Shown here: one piece after another, positions 17,473-25,903 of the stretch
Numbering within the stretch: position 1 is the stretch's first letter
How the letters are laid out: every line of letters starts with the position of its first letter
From: Rhizobium sp. Leaf453
GTDB lineage: Bacteria > Pseudomonadota > Alphaproteobacteria > Rhizobiales > Rhizobiaceae
Assembly (NCBI RefSeq): GCF_001425605.1
Contig: NZ_LMRG01000012.1
Span: 889 to 64,888 of the forward strand
Reading direction: 5' to 3'
DNA: 64,000 nt
Made by a program: the position numbers and the translations under genes
Notes under the pieces: generated by a model
Told to the model about the DNA's origin: nothing
Databases searched by the model: none
Seen by the model: the letters and a program-made list of their open reading frames with translations, nothing else

Positions 17473-18630
17473 ATGACGACGCTTGCTGTTTCACCCGCGC
17501 TTCGAACAGACCAGAAAGCGGTGCAGTCTGTGACGGCGGTATCCGTCGCGGCTCGGCGCCAAGTGGTTCGTGTCGAAGACCTGACCATGGTTTATGACGA
17601 CAAGGCAGGCCCGGTGCTCGACAAGGTCTCGCTTTCCGTCGGCGAAGGAGACATCCACGGCATTATCGGCCGTTCCGGTGCGGGAAAGAGCACGTTGGTC
17701 CGTTGCCTCAACCGGCTTGTGGTGCCGACTTCGGGCCGGATCGAAGTCTCCGGCCACGAGATCACCAGCTTGTCGTCGGGTGCCACGCTGCGTGGCGCCC
17801 GGCGCGATATCGGCATGATCTTCCAGCATTTCAGCCTCATGTCGTCGCGCACGGCAGCAGGCAATATTGCCCTGCCGCTGGAAATCGCCGGGGTGCCGAA
17901 GGAGGAAATCCGCAAGCGTATTCCGACGCTCCTCGATTTGGTCGGCCTTTCCAAGAAGGCCGATGCCTATCCGGTCGAGCTTTCCGGCGGCCAGAAGCAG
18001 CGTGTCGGCATTGCCCGTGCGCTGGCGCTCGATCCAAAGGTGCTGCTGTCGGACGAGGCGACGTCCGCGCTTGATCCGGAAACGACCGAACAGATCCTGT
18101 CGCTCCTCAAGGATATCAACCGGCGTCTCGGCCTCACCGTCATCCTCATCACCCATGAGATGGACGTGGTGCGTGCCATCGCCAGCCACGTTACGGTTCT
18201 GGAGCATGGAAAGGTGGTCGAAAGCGGCGCGACCTTCGATGTCTTCGCCTTCCCGAAATCGCCGTTTGCGCGGTCCTTCCTGTCCTCCATCGTCGCGCAC
18301 GACCTGCCGCCGCAGGTCGCTGCGCGGCTTCAACCTCAGCCGTCCGGTGACACCGCGCCTGTGTTGCGTATCGTTTTCACAGGGGAAGCCGCAGAAGAGC
18401 CGGTCGTTGCCGATCTCGCCGTCAAGTTCGGTATCCGGGCTTCGATCCTGCACGGACGCATCGACTACATCGATGAGCGGCCGCTCGGCGTTCTGAGCCT
18501 GCTGCTGCCGGAGGCGGGAGACCGCCTGCCTGCCATTCTCGCCCATCTGTCGTCCCTCGGTCTCCATAGAGAGGTCATCGGCCATGCTGTCCGATCTTCT
18601 GCCGCCGGCACTCGTTGCGCTGCTTCTTGA
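17473..18630 (+). CDS. metN: Methionine ABC importer ATPase MetN
   Basis: ATPase of 385 residues with Walker A GRSGAGKST at about 66-74, signature LSGGQKQR and Walker B LLSDEATSALD. A C-terminal NIL regulatory domain (about 290-375) in other MetN proteins binds methionine and inhibits transport. The first 30 residues extend beyond the usual MetN N-terminus, so the true start may be further in. Its 3' end overlaps metI by 47 bases. Confidence 0.95.
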   Translation: MTTLAVSPALRTDQKAVQSVTAVSVAARRQVVRVEDLTMVYDDKAGPVLDKVSLSVGEGDIHGIIGRSGAGKSTLVRCLNRLVVPTSGRIEVSGHEITSLSSGATLRGARRDIGMIFQHFSLMSSRTAAGNIALPLEIAGVPKEEIRKRIPTLLDLVGLSKKADAYPVELSGGQKQRVGIARALALDPKVLLSDEATSALDPETTEQILSLLKDINRRLGLTVILITHEMDVVRAIASHVTVLEHGKVVESGATFDVFAFPKSPFARSFLSSIVAHDLPPQVAARLQPQPSGDTAPVLRIVFTGEAAEEPVVADLAVKFGIRASILHGRIDYIDERPLGVLSLLLPEAGDRLPAILAHLSSLGLHREVIGHAVRSSAAGTRCAAS

Positions 18631-19276
18631 TTCGATTCTGCAGACGGCGACGATGGTCGGTGTCGCAGCCCTGTTGTCCACACTCGTCGGGCTGCCGCTC
18701 GGCGTCCTGCTGGTTGTCACAAGTAAGGGCCAGTTCCTAGATCGCCCGGCGCTCAACCGCGTCATCGGCACCGTCGTCAACCTGATCCGCTCCACGCCCT
18801 TCATCATCCTGATGGTGGCGATCATTCCCTTGACCCGGCTGTTGGCGGGCACGACGGTCGGCACGGCCGCTGCCATCGTGCCGCTGACGATCGCGATCAC
18901 ACCGCTCTACGCCCGGTTGGCCGAGGCGGCGATGCGAGAGGTCGATCAGAGCCTCATCGAGGCCGCGCAGGCCATGGGCGCCACACCGTTGCAGATCATC
19001 CTGAAGGTGCTGCTGCCCGAAGCTCTGCCCGGCATTCTGGCGGGGCAGACCGTCACGCTGGTCAGCCTCGTCGGCTATTCGGCCATGGCTGGAACGGTGG
19101 GCGGCGGAGGGTTGGGCGATCTCGGTATCCGCTTCGGTTATCAGCGCTTCATGCCCGAGGTGATGGTCGCCGTCGTCATTGTGCTCGTTGTCATCGTCCA
19201 GTCGATCCAGATGGCCGGAGACTGGGCGGCGCGCACCGTCAATCATCGCGTTGCGCGCAGCCGCGACAGAGCCTGA
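18584..19276 (+). CDS. metI: Methionine ABC importer permease MetI
   Basis: Small permease of 230 residues with five hydrophobic stretches and the MetI hallmark STPFIILMVAIIPLTR. The coupling segment is EAAQAMGATPLQIILKVLLPEA, and the end motif GDLGIRFGYQRF is intact. It overlaps metN by 47 bases. With MetQ and MetN it should import methionine, and perhaps its sulfoxide or D-form. Confidence 0.95.
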   Translation: MLSDLLPPALVALLLDSILQTATMVGVAALLSTLVGLPLGVLLVVTSKGQFLDRPALNRVIGTVVNLIRSTPFIILMVAIIPLTRLLAGTTVGTAAAIVPLTIAITPLYARLAEAAMREVDQSLIEAAQAMGATPLQIILKVLLPEALPGILAGQTVTLVSLVGYSAMAGTVGGGGLGDLGIRFGYQRFMPEVMVAVVIVLVVIVQSIQMAGDWAARTVNHRVARSRDRA

Positions 19277-19299
19277 ATTTTCCTGCGAGGAGTATGAAC

Positions 19300-20340
19300 A
19301 TGACCATCCACACCAAGCCGACCCATCTGCCAACGATCGATTTTTCGCGTTTCTACGGCAGCCCGGCCGAGCGCGAGGCTTTCATCAAGGAGTTGACGCG
19401 CGTCCTGCATGATCACGGCTTTTTCTACCTGACCGGCCATGGAGTGCCGCAGAGCCTGATCGATGACGTGATCGCCATCTCCAAGCGCTTCTTTGCGCTG
19501 CCGGAGGAGGACAAGCTCTCGATCGAAATGGTGAAGTCGCCGCATTTCCGCGGCTATAACCGCGCCGGATATGAGCGCACCCGTGGCGAGCAGGATTGGC
19601 GCGAGCAGCTGGACGTCAACACCGAGGGCGAACCGGTCGAGGCTGGAACCGATACGCCGTGGAACCGGCTCTACGGTCCGAACCAGTGGCCGGAAGCTCT
19701 GCCGGAGCTGCGTCCGTTGCTGCTGCGTTATCAGGCCGAAGTCACCCGTATCGGCATCGACGTGCTGAAGGCGATCGCGCTCTCGCTCGGCCAGCAGGAA
19801 AACGCCTTTGCGGATATCTATGAACCGTCGCCGTCGCAACTCCTGAAGATCATCCGCTATCCCGGCCGTGATGCTGCCGGCAGCGATCAGGGTGTGGGTG
19901 CTCACAAGGATGGCGGCTTCGTCACCGTGCTCCTGCAGGATACGACGCCGGGCCTTCGCATCCGCACGGAAGAGGGTGTGTGGATCGAAGCCCCGCCGGT
20001 TCCCGGCACCTTCGTCATCAACTGCGGCGAGCTTCTGGAATTGGCGACCAACGGGTTCGTGAAGGCCGACGTGCATGATGTTGTCACGCCGCCGAGCGGC
20101 ACGGAGCGTTTCTCCGTCGCTTTCTTTCTCGGCGCCCGCTACGACGCGACTATCCCGGTCATTCCGCTGCCAGAGGAACTGAAGCGGCGCGAACGTGGGG
20201 TGACGGTCGATCCGTTCAACCCGATCTTCCGTGAGGTTGGCATCAACCACCTGAAGAGCCGCCTGCGCTCACACCCGGATGTGGCGGCTGAACATCATCG
20301 GGATCTGCTGCACCTGCTGGAAAAGCCAGCCAAGGCATGA
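19300..20340 (+). CDS. Isopenicillin-N-synthase-like Fe(II) dioxygenase
   Basis: Soluble 2-oxoglutarate/Fe(II)-type oxygenase of 346 residues. The N-terminal DIOX_N-like region contains LTGHGVP and FFALPEEDK. The catalytic core has the iron ligands H-x-D (AHKDGG) and a distal His (DVHDVV), and the co-substrate arginine is in RFSVAFF. AGGAG lies one base before the ATG at 19294 and seven before the ATG at 19300, so the latter is favoured. The gene is 23 bases after metI, before cysE and an FMN monooxygenase. It may oxygenate a sulfur compound, but this family also includes amino-acid hydroxylases and ethylene-forming-like enzymes. Confidence 0.88.
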   Translation: MTIHTKPTHLPTIDFSRFYGSPAEREAFIKELTRVLHDHGFFYLTGHGVPQSLIDDVIAISKRFFALPEEDKLSIEMVKSPHFRGYNRAGYERTRGEQDWREQLDVNTEGEPVEAGTDTPWNRLYGPNQWPEALPELRPLLLRYQAEVTRIGIDVLKAIALSLGQQENAFADIYEPSPSQLLKIIRYPGRDAAGSDQGVGAHKDGGFVTVLLQDTTPGLRIRTEEGVWIEAPPVPGTFVINCGELLELATNGFVKADVHDVVTPPSGTERFSVAFFLGARYDATIPVIPLPEELKRRERGVTVDPFNPIFREVGINHLKSRLRSHPDVAAEHHRDLLHLLEKPAKA

Positions 20341-20399
20341 GGTTTTCCACCGCCTTTTCACGGGTCGGCGGGCTTACACGGTTTTTGGAGGGTACCCGG

Positions 20400-21248
20400 A
20401 TGTCAGTTCAGGAAAGCAATGTCGTCACTCTTCCCGTCGAGGATGCCTCTCGTCGCGAGGTGGCGGTTCTCTGGGAAACCTTGCGGGAGGAAGCCAACAC
20501 AGTACTGCATCGCGATCCGGCGCTTGCACGCGTAATGAACTCGGCCGTTCTTATGCATGCAGGGTTCGGGCACGCCCTGTCGCACCGTCTGTCGATCAAG
20601 CTGGCCGATCATGACGTCGATCGCGACGAACTGTTGGCCCTGATTTTCGGGGCCTATACCGACAAGCCAGGTCTTCTCGGCGCTGCTGCGGCCGATCTTG
20701 CCGCCGTGAAGGATCGCGATCCCAGCAACACTGAAGTGCTGACACCCTTTCTCTATTTCAAGGGCTTTTCTGCCTTGCAAGGCTATCGTGTTGCTCATTG
20801 GCTTTGGACGATAGGCCGACAGCATCTGGCTCGTCATGTGCAGAGCCGCATTTCCGAGGTTTTCGCCATCGATATCCATCCAGCCGCGGTGATGGGACGT
20901 GGCATTATGCTCGATCATGGCGGTGGCCTCGTTATCGGCGAGACAGCGGTGGTGGACGACGAAGTCTCCATCCTCCAGAACGTCACCCTAGGCGGAACCG
21001 GCAAGGAAACGGGAGATCGCCACCCGAAAATTCGCCGTGGTGTATTGATTGGAGCCGGCGCAAAAATTATTGGAAATATCGAGGTCGGCGTTGGTGCGAA
21101 GGTTGGTGCCGGCAGTGTGGTGGTTTCGCCGGTTGCGCCCTATACTTCCGTCGTCGGCATTCCGGCCCGACCTGTCGGGCGGCCCCACAAGGCTTTGCCC
21201 GGCGTGACCATGGATCAGGCGTTGAGCGAGCCGGAATACACGATATGA
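20400..21248 (+). CDS. cysE: Serine O-acetyltransferase-family protein CysE
   Basis: A 282-residue CysE-type acetyltransferase. An N-terminal helical domain (about 15-130) is followed by a left-handed beta-helix of hexapeptide repeats (about 150-265). The active-site segments are MLDHGGGLVIGE and GDRHPKI. The ATG at 20400 follows GGAGGG; an upstream ATG at 20337 would add 21 unconserved residues. Its product would be O-acetylserine, the carbon acceptor for sulfide. The stop overlaps the FMN monooxygenase start (ATGA). This tight coupling hints at a specialised paralogue serving sulfur salvage, perhaps with a different acceptor. Confidence 0.9.
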   Translation: MSVQESNVVTLPVEDASRREVAVLWETLREEANTVLHRDPALARVMNSAVLMHAGFGHALSHRLSIKLADHDVDRDELLALIFGAYTDKPGLLGAAAADLAAVKDRDPSNTEVLTPFLYFKGFSALQGYRVAHWLWTIGRQHLARHVQSRISEVFAIDIHPAAVMGRGIMLDHGGGLVIGETAVVDDEVSILQNVTLGGTGKETGDRHPKIRRGVLIGAGAKIIGNIEVGVGAKVGAGSVVVSPVAPYTSVVGIPARPVGRPHKALPGVTMDQALSEPEYTI

Positions 21249-22570
21249 GCGATACGAGGAAACTGCATCTCGGTGCCTTCATGCGGCCCGTCAGCCTGCA
21301 TACCGGCGCCTGGCGTTATCCGGGTGCCTATCCGGATGCCAATTTCAATTTCGCGCATCTGAAGTCCTTCGCGCAGAAGCTCGAGGCAGCGAAGTTCGAC
21401 GCATTCTTCATGGCGGATCATCTTGCCGTCCTCAACATGCCCATCGAGGCGCTGCGCCGCAGCCACACGGTCACGTCCTTCGAGCCCTTTACACTGCTTT
21501 CGGCACTCGCTTCGGTAACCGACCGGATTGGTCTCGTGGCCACCGCCTCGACGACCTTTGACCAACCGTACCACATTGCCCGCCGTTTCGCCTCGCTCGA
21601 CCATATCAGCGGCGGACGGGCAGGCTGGAATATCGTCACCACGGCAAACCCCGACGCTGCCCTGAACTTCGGGCTTGATGACATGGTAGAGCATGACGAG
21701 CGCTATTCGCGTGCACGGGAATTCTTCGATGTCGTGACCGGGCTTTGGGACAGTTTTGCCGATGATGCGTTCATTCGCGACGTTGAAAGCGGCATCTTTT
21801 TCGATCCTGCCCGAATGCATGTCCTTGATCACAACGGGCCGGGGCTTAAAGTGCGCGGACCTCTCAATATCGCCCGTCCGCCGCAGGGTTGGCCGGTGAT
21901 CGTGCAGGCGGGCCAGTCCGAGGCAGGCCGGCAGCTTGCCGCGGAAACCGCCGAAGTTGTCTTCTGTTCGCCCCGCGATCTCGCCGCAGGCAAGGCACTT
22001 TATGCCGATATCAAGGGGCGTCTCGAGGCTCAAGGGCGAACACGGGACAGCCTGAAGATCCTGCCCGCGGCTTTTGTCGTCGTCGGTGACACCGTCGAAG
22101 AGGCGCGACAGAAGCGCCTGAAACTCGATAGTCTTGTTCACTACGATAGCGCCATCGCGTCTCTTTCTATCGCACTTGGACATGATGCCGCCGGCTTCGA
22201 TCCTGATGGACCGCTGCCGCCGATCCCGGAGACCAATGCCAGCAAGACAGGCCGTGCCCAAGTTTTAAAGCTTGCGGAAGAGGAAGGGCTGACCGTCCGG
22301 CAATTGGCGCAGCGCTATGGCGGTTATGCCGGTCTGGCCTTCGTTGGAACGGTCGGGACAATCGCGGACGAAATGGAAACCTGGCTTGGACAGGAGGGTT
22401 CCGATGGCTTCAACATCGTCTTCCCTTATCTTCCCGATGGTCTCGATGATGTCACCGGCAAACTTGCGCCTGAGCTTCAGCGCCGCGGACTGTTCCGGAG
22501 TGACTACGAAGGCGGTACTTTGCGCGAGCATCTTGGGCTCGCACGTCCGGCAAACGCGTTCTTCTCCTGA
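21245..22570 (+). CDS. NtaA/SnaA/DszA/DmoA-family FMNH2-dependent monooxygenase
   Basis: Flavin-dependent oxygenase of 441 residues. The luciferase-like barrel begins at LGAFMRPVSLHTGAWRYP. Mid-protein is the family motif HIARRFASLDHISGGRAGWN, then QAGQSEAGR and FVGTVGTIADEME near the end. Relatives cleave C-S or C-N bonds in dimethylsulfide, dibenzothiophene sulfone, nitrilotriacetate and N-acetylated S-alkylcysteines. They need reduced FMN from a separate reductase, which is not seen in this window. The start is fixed by the ATGA overlap with cysE. Confidence 0.92.
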   Translation: MSDTRKLHLGAFMRPVSLHTGAWRYPGAYPDANFNFAHLKSFAQKLEAAKFDAFFMADHLAVLNMPIEALRRSHTVTSFEPFTLLSALASVTDRIGLVATASTTFDQPYHIARRFASLDHISGGRAGWNIVTTANPDAALNFGLDDMVEHDERYSRAREFFDVVTGLWDSFADDAFIRDVESGIFFDPARMHVLDHNGPGLKVRGPLNIARPPQGWPVIVQAGQSEAGRQLAAETAEVVFCSPRDLAAGKALYADIKGRLEAQGRTRDSLKILPAAFVVVGDTVEEARQKRLKLDSLVHYDSAIASLSIALGHDAAGFDPDGPLPPIPETNASKTGRAQVLKLAEEEGLTVRQLAQRYGGYAGLAFVGTVGTIADEMETWLGQEGSDGFNIVFPYLPDGLDDVTGKLAPELQRRGLFRSDYEGGTLREHLGLARPANAFFS

Positions 22571-22705
22571 CCGCGTTATCCACACGGCAATGGTGCATTG
22601 CTGTACCTCCGTTTTCTAGCGTCAGATTGGAGCAGATATCGCTTTTATTGGACCTCGAGAATGAAACAATATTTCCCAATATCAGGTCTAAATAATCCAT
22701 AAAAT

Positions 22706-22720
22706 CTATATATTATATAT
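22706..22720. promoter_or_regulatory. Palindromic operator, copy 4 (imperfect)
   Basis: CTATATATTATATAT matches CTAT-N7-ATAG except for the last base, and keeps the T-N11-A core. It lies 41 bp before the ATG of the ABC substrate-binding protein, in an AT-rich promoter stretch. Confidence is lower than for the exact copies because AT-rich runs match easily. Confidence 0.45.
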
Positions 22721-22761
22721 TTTACTGTTATTCTGGTGTCCTCATCATGTGAGGGGACCCT

Positions 22762-23790
22762 ATGAGTGACATTCCGCAAAACATCCGAGGCATTTCACGC
22801 CGCGGGCTCGTCAAGGCTGCAGGCCTGACCGCTGCTGCTGCCACCGTCGGCATCATCGGCGCGCGCTCGACGCGCTATGCCATTGCCGGCAATCTTATTC
22901 CCATCAAACTCGAATGGACCGAAGTTGCAGCCTGCCATTCGCCCGTCGGCTTCGGTCTAGCCAAGGGAATTTACGCCAAGCATGGCCTCGACGTCGAGCT
23001 TTTCTATCAGGGTGCTAGTGGCCAGACGCTGATCCAGGCGCTGGCAACCCGCAAGGCGGAAGCTGGTCCCGGCCTGCTCTATGATTGGCTGAAGCCCATT
23101 GAGCAGGGGTTTGATGTGCGGCTCTTCGCCGGTTCGCATGGTGGCTGCCAGCGCGTGCTGGTCAAGCCGGATTCCGGCATCAAGACGTTGACCGACCTGA
23201 AGGGCAAGACGATCGGCACTTTCGACGTCATGTCTCCATCGCGCGTCGCCTTCTCCGTTGCGCTGGCCAAGGCTGGGCTCAATCCGGAAACCGATGTCAC
23301 CTGGAAAGTCTTCCCCTTCGACCTCGTGGCGGAAGGCGTGCTGAAGGGCGAGGCTGATGCCGTCGCCCATATGGACCCCTGGGCCTATTCCTATGAAAAG
23401 AAGCACGGCTTCACCCGCATAGCCGATACCCAGACCGGCACTTTCCAGGATCGCGTCTGCTGCGTGCTCGGCGTCAATGGCGACTATTACGAGGCCAACA
23501 AGGATGCGATCCGTCGCGTTGCGGCTGCCAATCTGGAAATCCACCAGCACACGGCCAGGCATCCGGATGAAGTGGCCAAGTGGTATTTCGATACGCTGAA
23601 GCCGGGCCTTTCGCTGGAAGACCTGACGGAAGTTCTGGCCTCCTTCACCTATCACGAGCACTGGTTTGGCAAGGAACTGCTGAAGGAAGTGCAGATCGGT
23701 TACGAGGATTTGAAGCTCACGGGCGTCATCGATGCCTCCACCGATCCGGAGGAAATCGCCAACCGCATCACAATCGATATCTTCGCGTGA
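22762..23790 (+). CDS. SsuA/TauA-type substrate-binding protein, Tat-exported
   Basis: Periplasmic receptor of 342 residues of the nitrate/sulfonate/taurine family (NMT1/SsuA-like). A twin-arginine motif (SRRGLVK) precedes a hydrophobic Ala-rich stretch and an AIA cleavage region. Family segments include LTDLKGKTIGTFD and GEADAVAHMDPWAYSYEKKHG. GAGGGG sits before the ATG. It is the first gene of an A-C-B importer plus a small membrane protein, with an operator-like dyad upstream. Aliphatic sulfonate or taurine is the likely ligand class; the exact compound is unknown. Confidence 0.92.
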   Translation: MSDIPQNIRGISRRGLVKAAGLTAAAATVGIIGARSTRYAIAGNLIPIKLEWTEVAACHSPVGFGLAKGIYAKHGLDVELFYQGASGQTLIQALATRKAEAGPGLLYDWLKPIEQGFDVRLFAGSHGGCQRVLVKPDSGIKTLTDLKGKTIGTFDVMSPSRVAFSVALAKAGLNPETDVTWKVFPFDLVAEGVLKGEADAVAHMDPWAYSYEKKHGFTRIADTQTGTFQDRVCCVLGVNGDYYEANKDAIRRVAAANLEIHQHTARHPDEVAKWYFDTLKPGLSLEDLTEVLASFTYHEHWFGKELLKEVQIGYEDLKLTGVIDASTDPEEIANRITIDIFA

Positions 23791-23794
23791 TGCC

Positions 23795-24796
23795 ATGAGC
23801 GCTGCTGTCGAGGAAAGTTTCGGTGGGGCAGGGCGTCAAGCGCTCGCTTCGCCTTTCACTGGGATCTGGCGAAACGGGCTGCTTGCCGCCGGTACTTGGG
23901 CCTTTGCAGCGGCGCTCACCTATGGCCTGCCCGATGTCATCAGCTGGGGCGCGACAAATCTCTTCGCGCTCCTGACCCTGATTGGCGCCGGCATCTTCCT
24001 GCTCCTGTCGGTCTCCGTACATCGGCTCGGCAAGGCGGGGCAGACGCTGGTGCATTATGGTCCCTGGCTCATCGTCATCGGGCTCTGGTTCGCGGTCTGG
24101 GAAGTGGTGACGGCGAAACTCGGCTGGTTGCCGAAGCCATTCTTCTCGCCGCCGCAGGGCCTGTTGCATGTCTATGTGACGGATTGGGACAGGCTGCTCA
24201 TTTGCGTTGCCTATACCGGGCGGCTTTGGGCGCTCGGTTTTTTCTCCGGTGTGGCCGTCGGTTTTACTGCCGGTGTCGCGCTCGGCTGGTCAAAGCGCTT
24301 CGCCTATTGGGGTATGCCGCTCCTGAAGCTCATCGGCCCGGTTCCGGCCAGCGCCTGGATACCCTGCACCTTCTTCATCTTCCCCTCGACCTTTCACGCT
24401 TCAATCTTCCTTGTGGCACTCGCATCAGGCATCCCCGTCGCGATCCTGACGGCGGCCGGCGTCGGTCAGGTCAACCGCTCCTATTATGACGTTGCCCGCA
24501 CGCTCGGCGCCGACAATCGCTTCCTGATCTTCAAGGTGGCGATCCCGGCTTCGCTGCCGAACGTCTTCGTCGGAATTTTCATGGGGCTCTACTACTCTTT
24601 CGCTGTGCTCGTCGTGGCCGAAATGCTCGGCGCCAAGTTCGGCCTTGGCTGGTACCTCCAGTTCAACACCGCCTATTCCGCCTACGCCAATGTCTATGCG
24701 GCATTGATCATCATGGCGCTGATCTGCGCAGGTCTCGTGCGCTTGCTGTTCATCGCCCGTGACCGGCTGCTCGGCTGGCAGAAGGGAATTCTCTGA
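23795..24796 (+). CDS. SsuC/TauC-type ABC permease, enlarged N-terminus
   Basis: Inner-membrane permease of 333 residues, longer than the usual 250-270 of SsuC/TauC. Two extra hydrophobic stretches at about residues 28-50 and 52-70 precede the standard core. The core has KLIGPVPASAWIPCTFFIFP and the coupling segment DVARTLGADNRFLIFKVAIPASLPN (split across two helices). The start at 23795 is four bases after the receptor stop. The extra N-terminal helices may interact with the small membrane protein encoded at the operon end. Confidence 0.92.
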   Translation: MSAAVEESFGGAGRQALASPFTGIWRNGLLAAGTWAFAAALTYGLPDVISWGATNLFALLTLIGAGIFLLLSVSVHRLGKAGQTLVHYGPWLIVIGLWFAVWEVVTAKLGWLPKPFFSPPQGLLHVYVTDWDRLLICVAYTGRLWALGFFSGVAVGFTAGVALGWSKRFAYWGMPLLKLIGPVPASAWIPCTFFIFPSTFHASIFLVALASGIPVAILTAAGVGQVNRSYYDVARTLGADNRFLIFKVAIPASLPNVFVGIFMGLYYSFAVLVVAEMLGAKFGLGWYLQFNTAYSAYANVYAALIIMALICAGLVRLLFIARDRLLGWQKGIL

Positions 24797-25587
24797 TGGC
24801 GCTCGCCCTCTCTCAAGACGCACCCGCCAGCCGCAGCATCGCCATTGATGTCAAGAAGGTCTCGCATCGCTACGGGGGTGACGGCAAAGAGCTGCAGGTT
24901 CTGGATGACATCAGCCTCAGGATCGAACCCGGCGAGTTCGTCGCGCTGCTCGGCCCTTCCGGTTGCGGCAAGTCGACGCTTCTGCGGCTCGCCGCAGGGC
25001 TTGAAACGGCAACATCGGGTGATGTTCTGGAGGATGGACGCCCTATCCGCGCGCCCAATCCGGATCGGATCCTCGTTTTTCAGGAAGCGACGCTTTTTCC
25101 ATGGCGCACGGTGCGGGCGAATGTTGCCACGGGCCTCGAGGCGCGCGGTCTGATCCGCGAGCGCGAGCACCATATCGATGAAGTCTTGAAGCTCGTGAAG
25201 CTGGAGGGCTTTGCCGATTTCTATCCGCACCAGCTTTCGGGTGGCATGGCGCAGCGCGCGGCGCTGGCCCGCGCTCTGGTCAACGACCCGAAGCTGCTGT
25301 TGCTGGATGAACCCTTCGGTAAGCTCGACTCCCTGACGCGGCTCAGGATGCAGAACGAGCTTCTGGACCTGTGGAAAAGCGCCGCATTCACGGCCCTTCT
25401 CGTCACCCATGATGTCGAGGAGGCGCTACTGCTGGCCGATCGCGTCATCGTGTTCTCCGATCGCCCGGCCTCGATCGTTGCGGAAGTGCGCGTCGAGCGG
25501 CCGCATCCGCGCCGTCGCGACGATGCGGAGCTGGTGGCGTTGCGCGGTTCGCTCCTGGAGACGTTGGGGATTTCCCATGACGTTTAA
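24796..25587 (+). CDS. SsuB/TauB-type ABC ATPase
   Basis: ATPase of 263 residues, its ATG overlapping the permease TGA by one base. Walker A is GPSGCGKST at about 53-61, the signature is LSGGMAQR and Walker B is [11 protein letters not shown]. The [16 protein letters not shown] switch region is intact, as in sulfonate/taurine importers. Its last 11 bases overlap the following small gene. Confidence 0.93.
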   Translation: MALALSQDAPASRSIAIDVKKVSHRYGGDGKELQVLDDISLRIEPGEFVALLGPSGCGKSTLLRLAAGLETATSGDVLEDGRPIRAPNPDRILVFQEATLFPWRTVRANVATGLEARGLIREREHHIDEVLKLVKLEGFADFYPHQLSGGMAQRAALARALVNDPKLLLLDEPFGKLDSLTRLRMQNELLDLWKSAAFTALLVTHDVEEALLLADRVIVFSDRPASIVAEVRVERPHPRRRDDAELVALRGSLLETLGISHDV

Positions 25588-25876
25588 CGGTTTCAGAACA
25601 GATCATGTCGTTGCCTTTGCCGGAGGATTCGTCGCGCTCGCGGCCCTTGGCTGGTGGTGGCTGATCTTCGGCAAGGTGGTCGAGAACGATTATCTCTCCC
25701 TTGGTCAGGCCGTAACCTGCATTGCGGGCGCAACCGACCTTTGCGCACTCGCCCAGGCGCTCTGCACCAACGACCATCTCTACGGCATCCGCTGGTATGC
25801 GCCCGAGGCCTTCTGGGCCGGGACCGCTGTGTTGGCGGTCGGCATGTTTCTCGCAGTTCGCCCACGTCAGGCCTGA
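25577..25876 (+). CDS. Small two-helix membrane protein of unknown function
   Basis: A 99-residue protein with hydrophobic helices at about 10-32 (rich in Trp: LGWWWLIFG) and 79-95. Between them is a loop carrying three cysteines ([16 protein letters not shown]). The ATG lies inside the end of the ATPase gene, giving an 11-base overlap that implies translational coupling. I do not recognise the family. Position and topology suggest an accessory subunit of the importer, perhaps pairing with the two extra helices of the permease, or a redox-active cysteine protein. This is inference only. Confidence 0.7.
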   Translation: MTFNGFRTDHVVAFAGGFVALAALGWWWLIFGKVVENDYLSLGQAVTCIAGATDLCALAQALCTNDHLYGIRWYAPEAFWAGTAVLAVGMFLAVRPRQA

Positions 25877-25903
25877 CACCACCCATTCAACAGGAGGAAT
25901 TCC

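Noticed and set aside
17491-18900. Minus-strand frame of 469 codons across metN and metI
   Set aside because: Antisense shadow of two well-supported methionine-importer genes.
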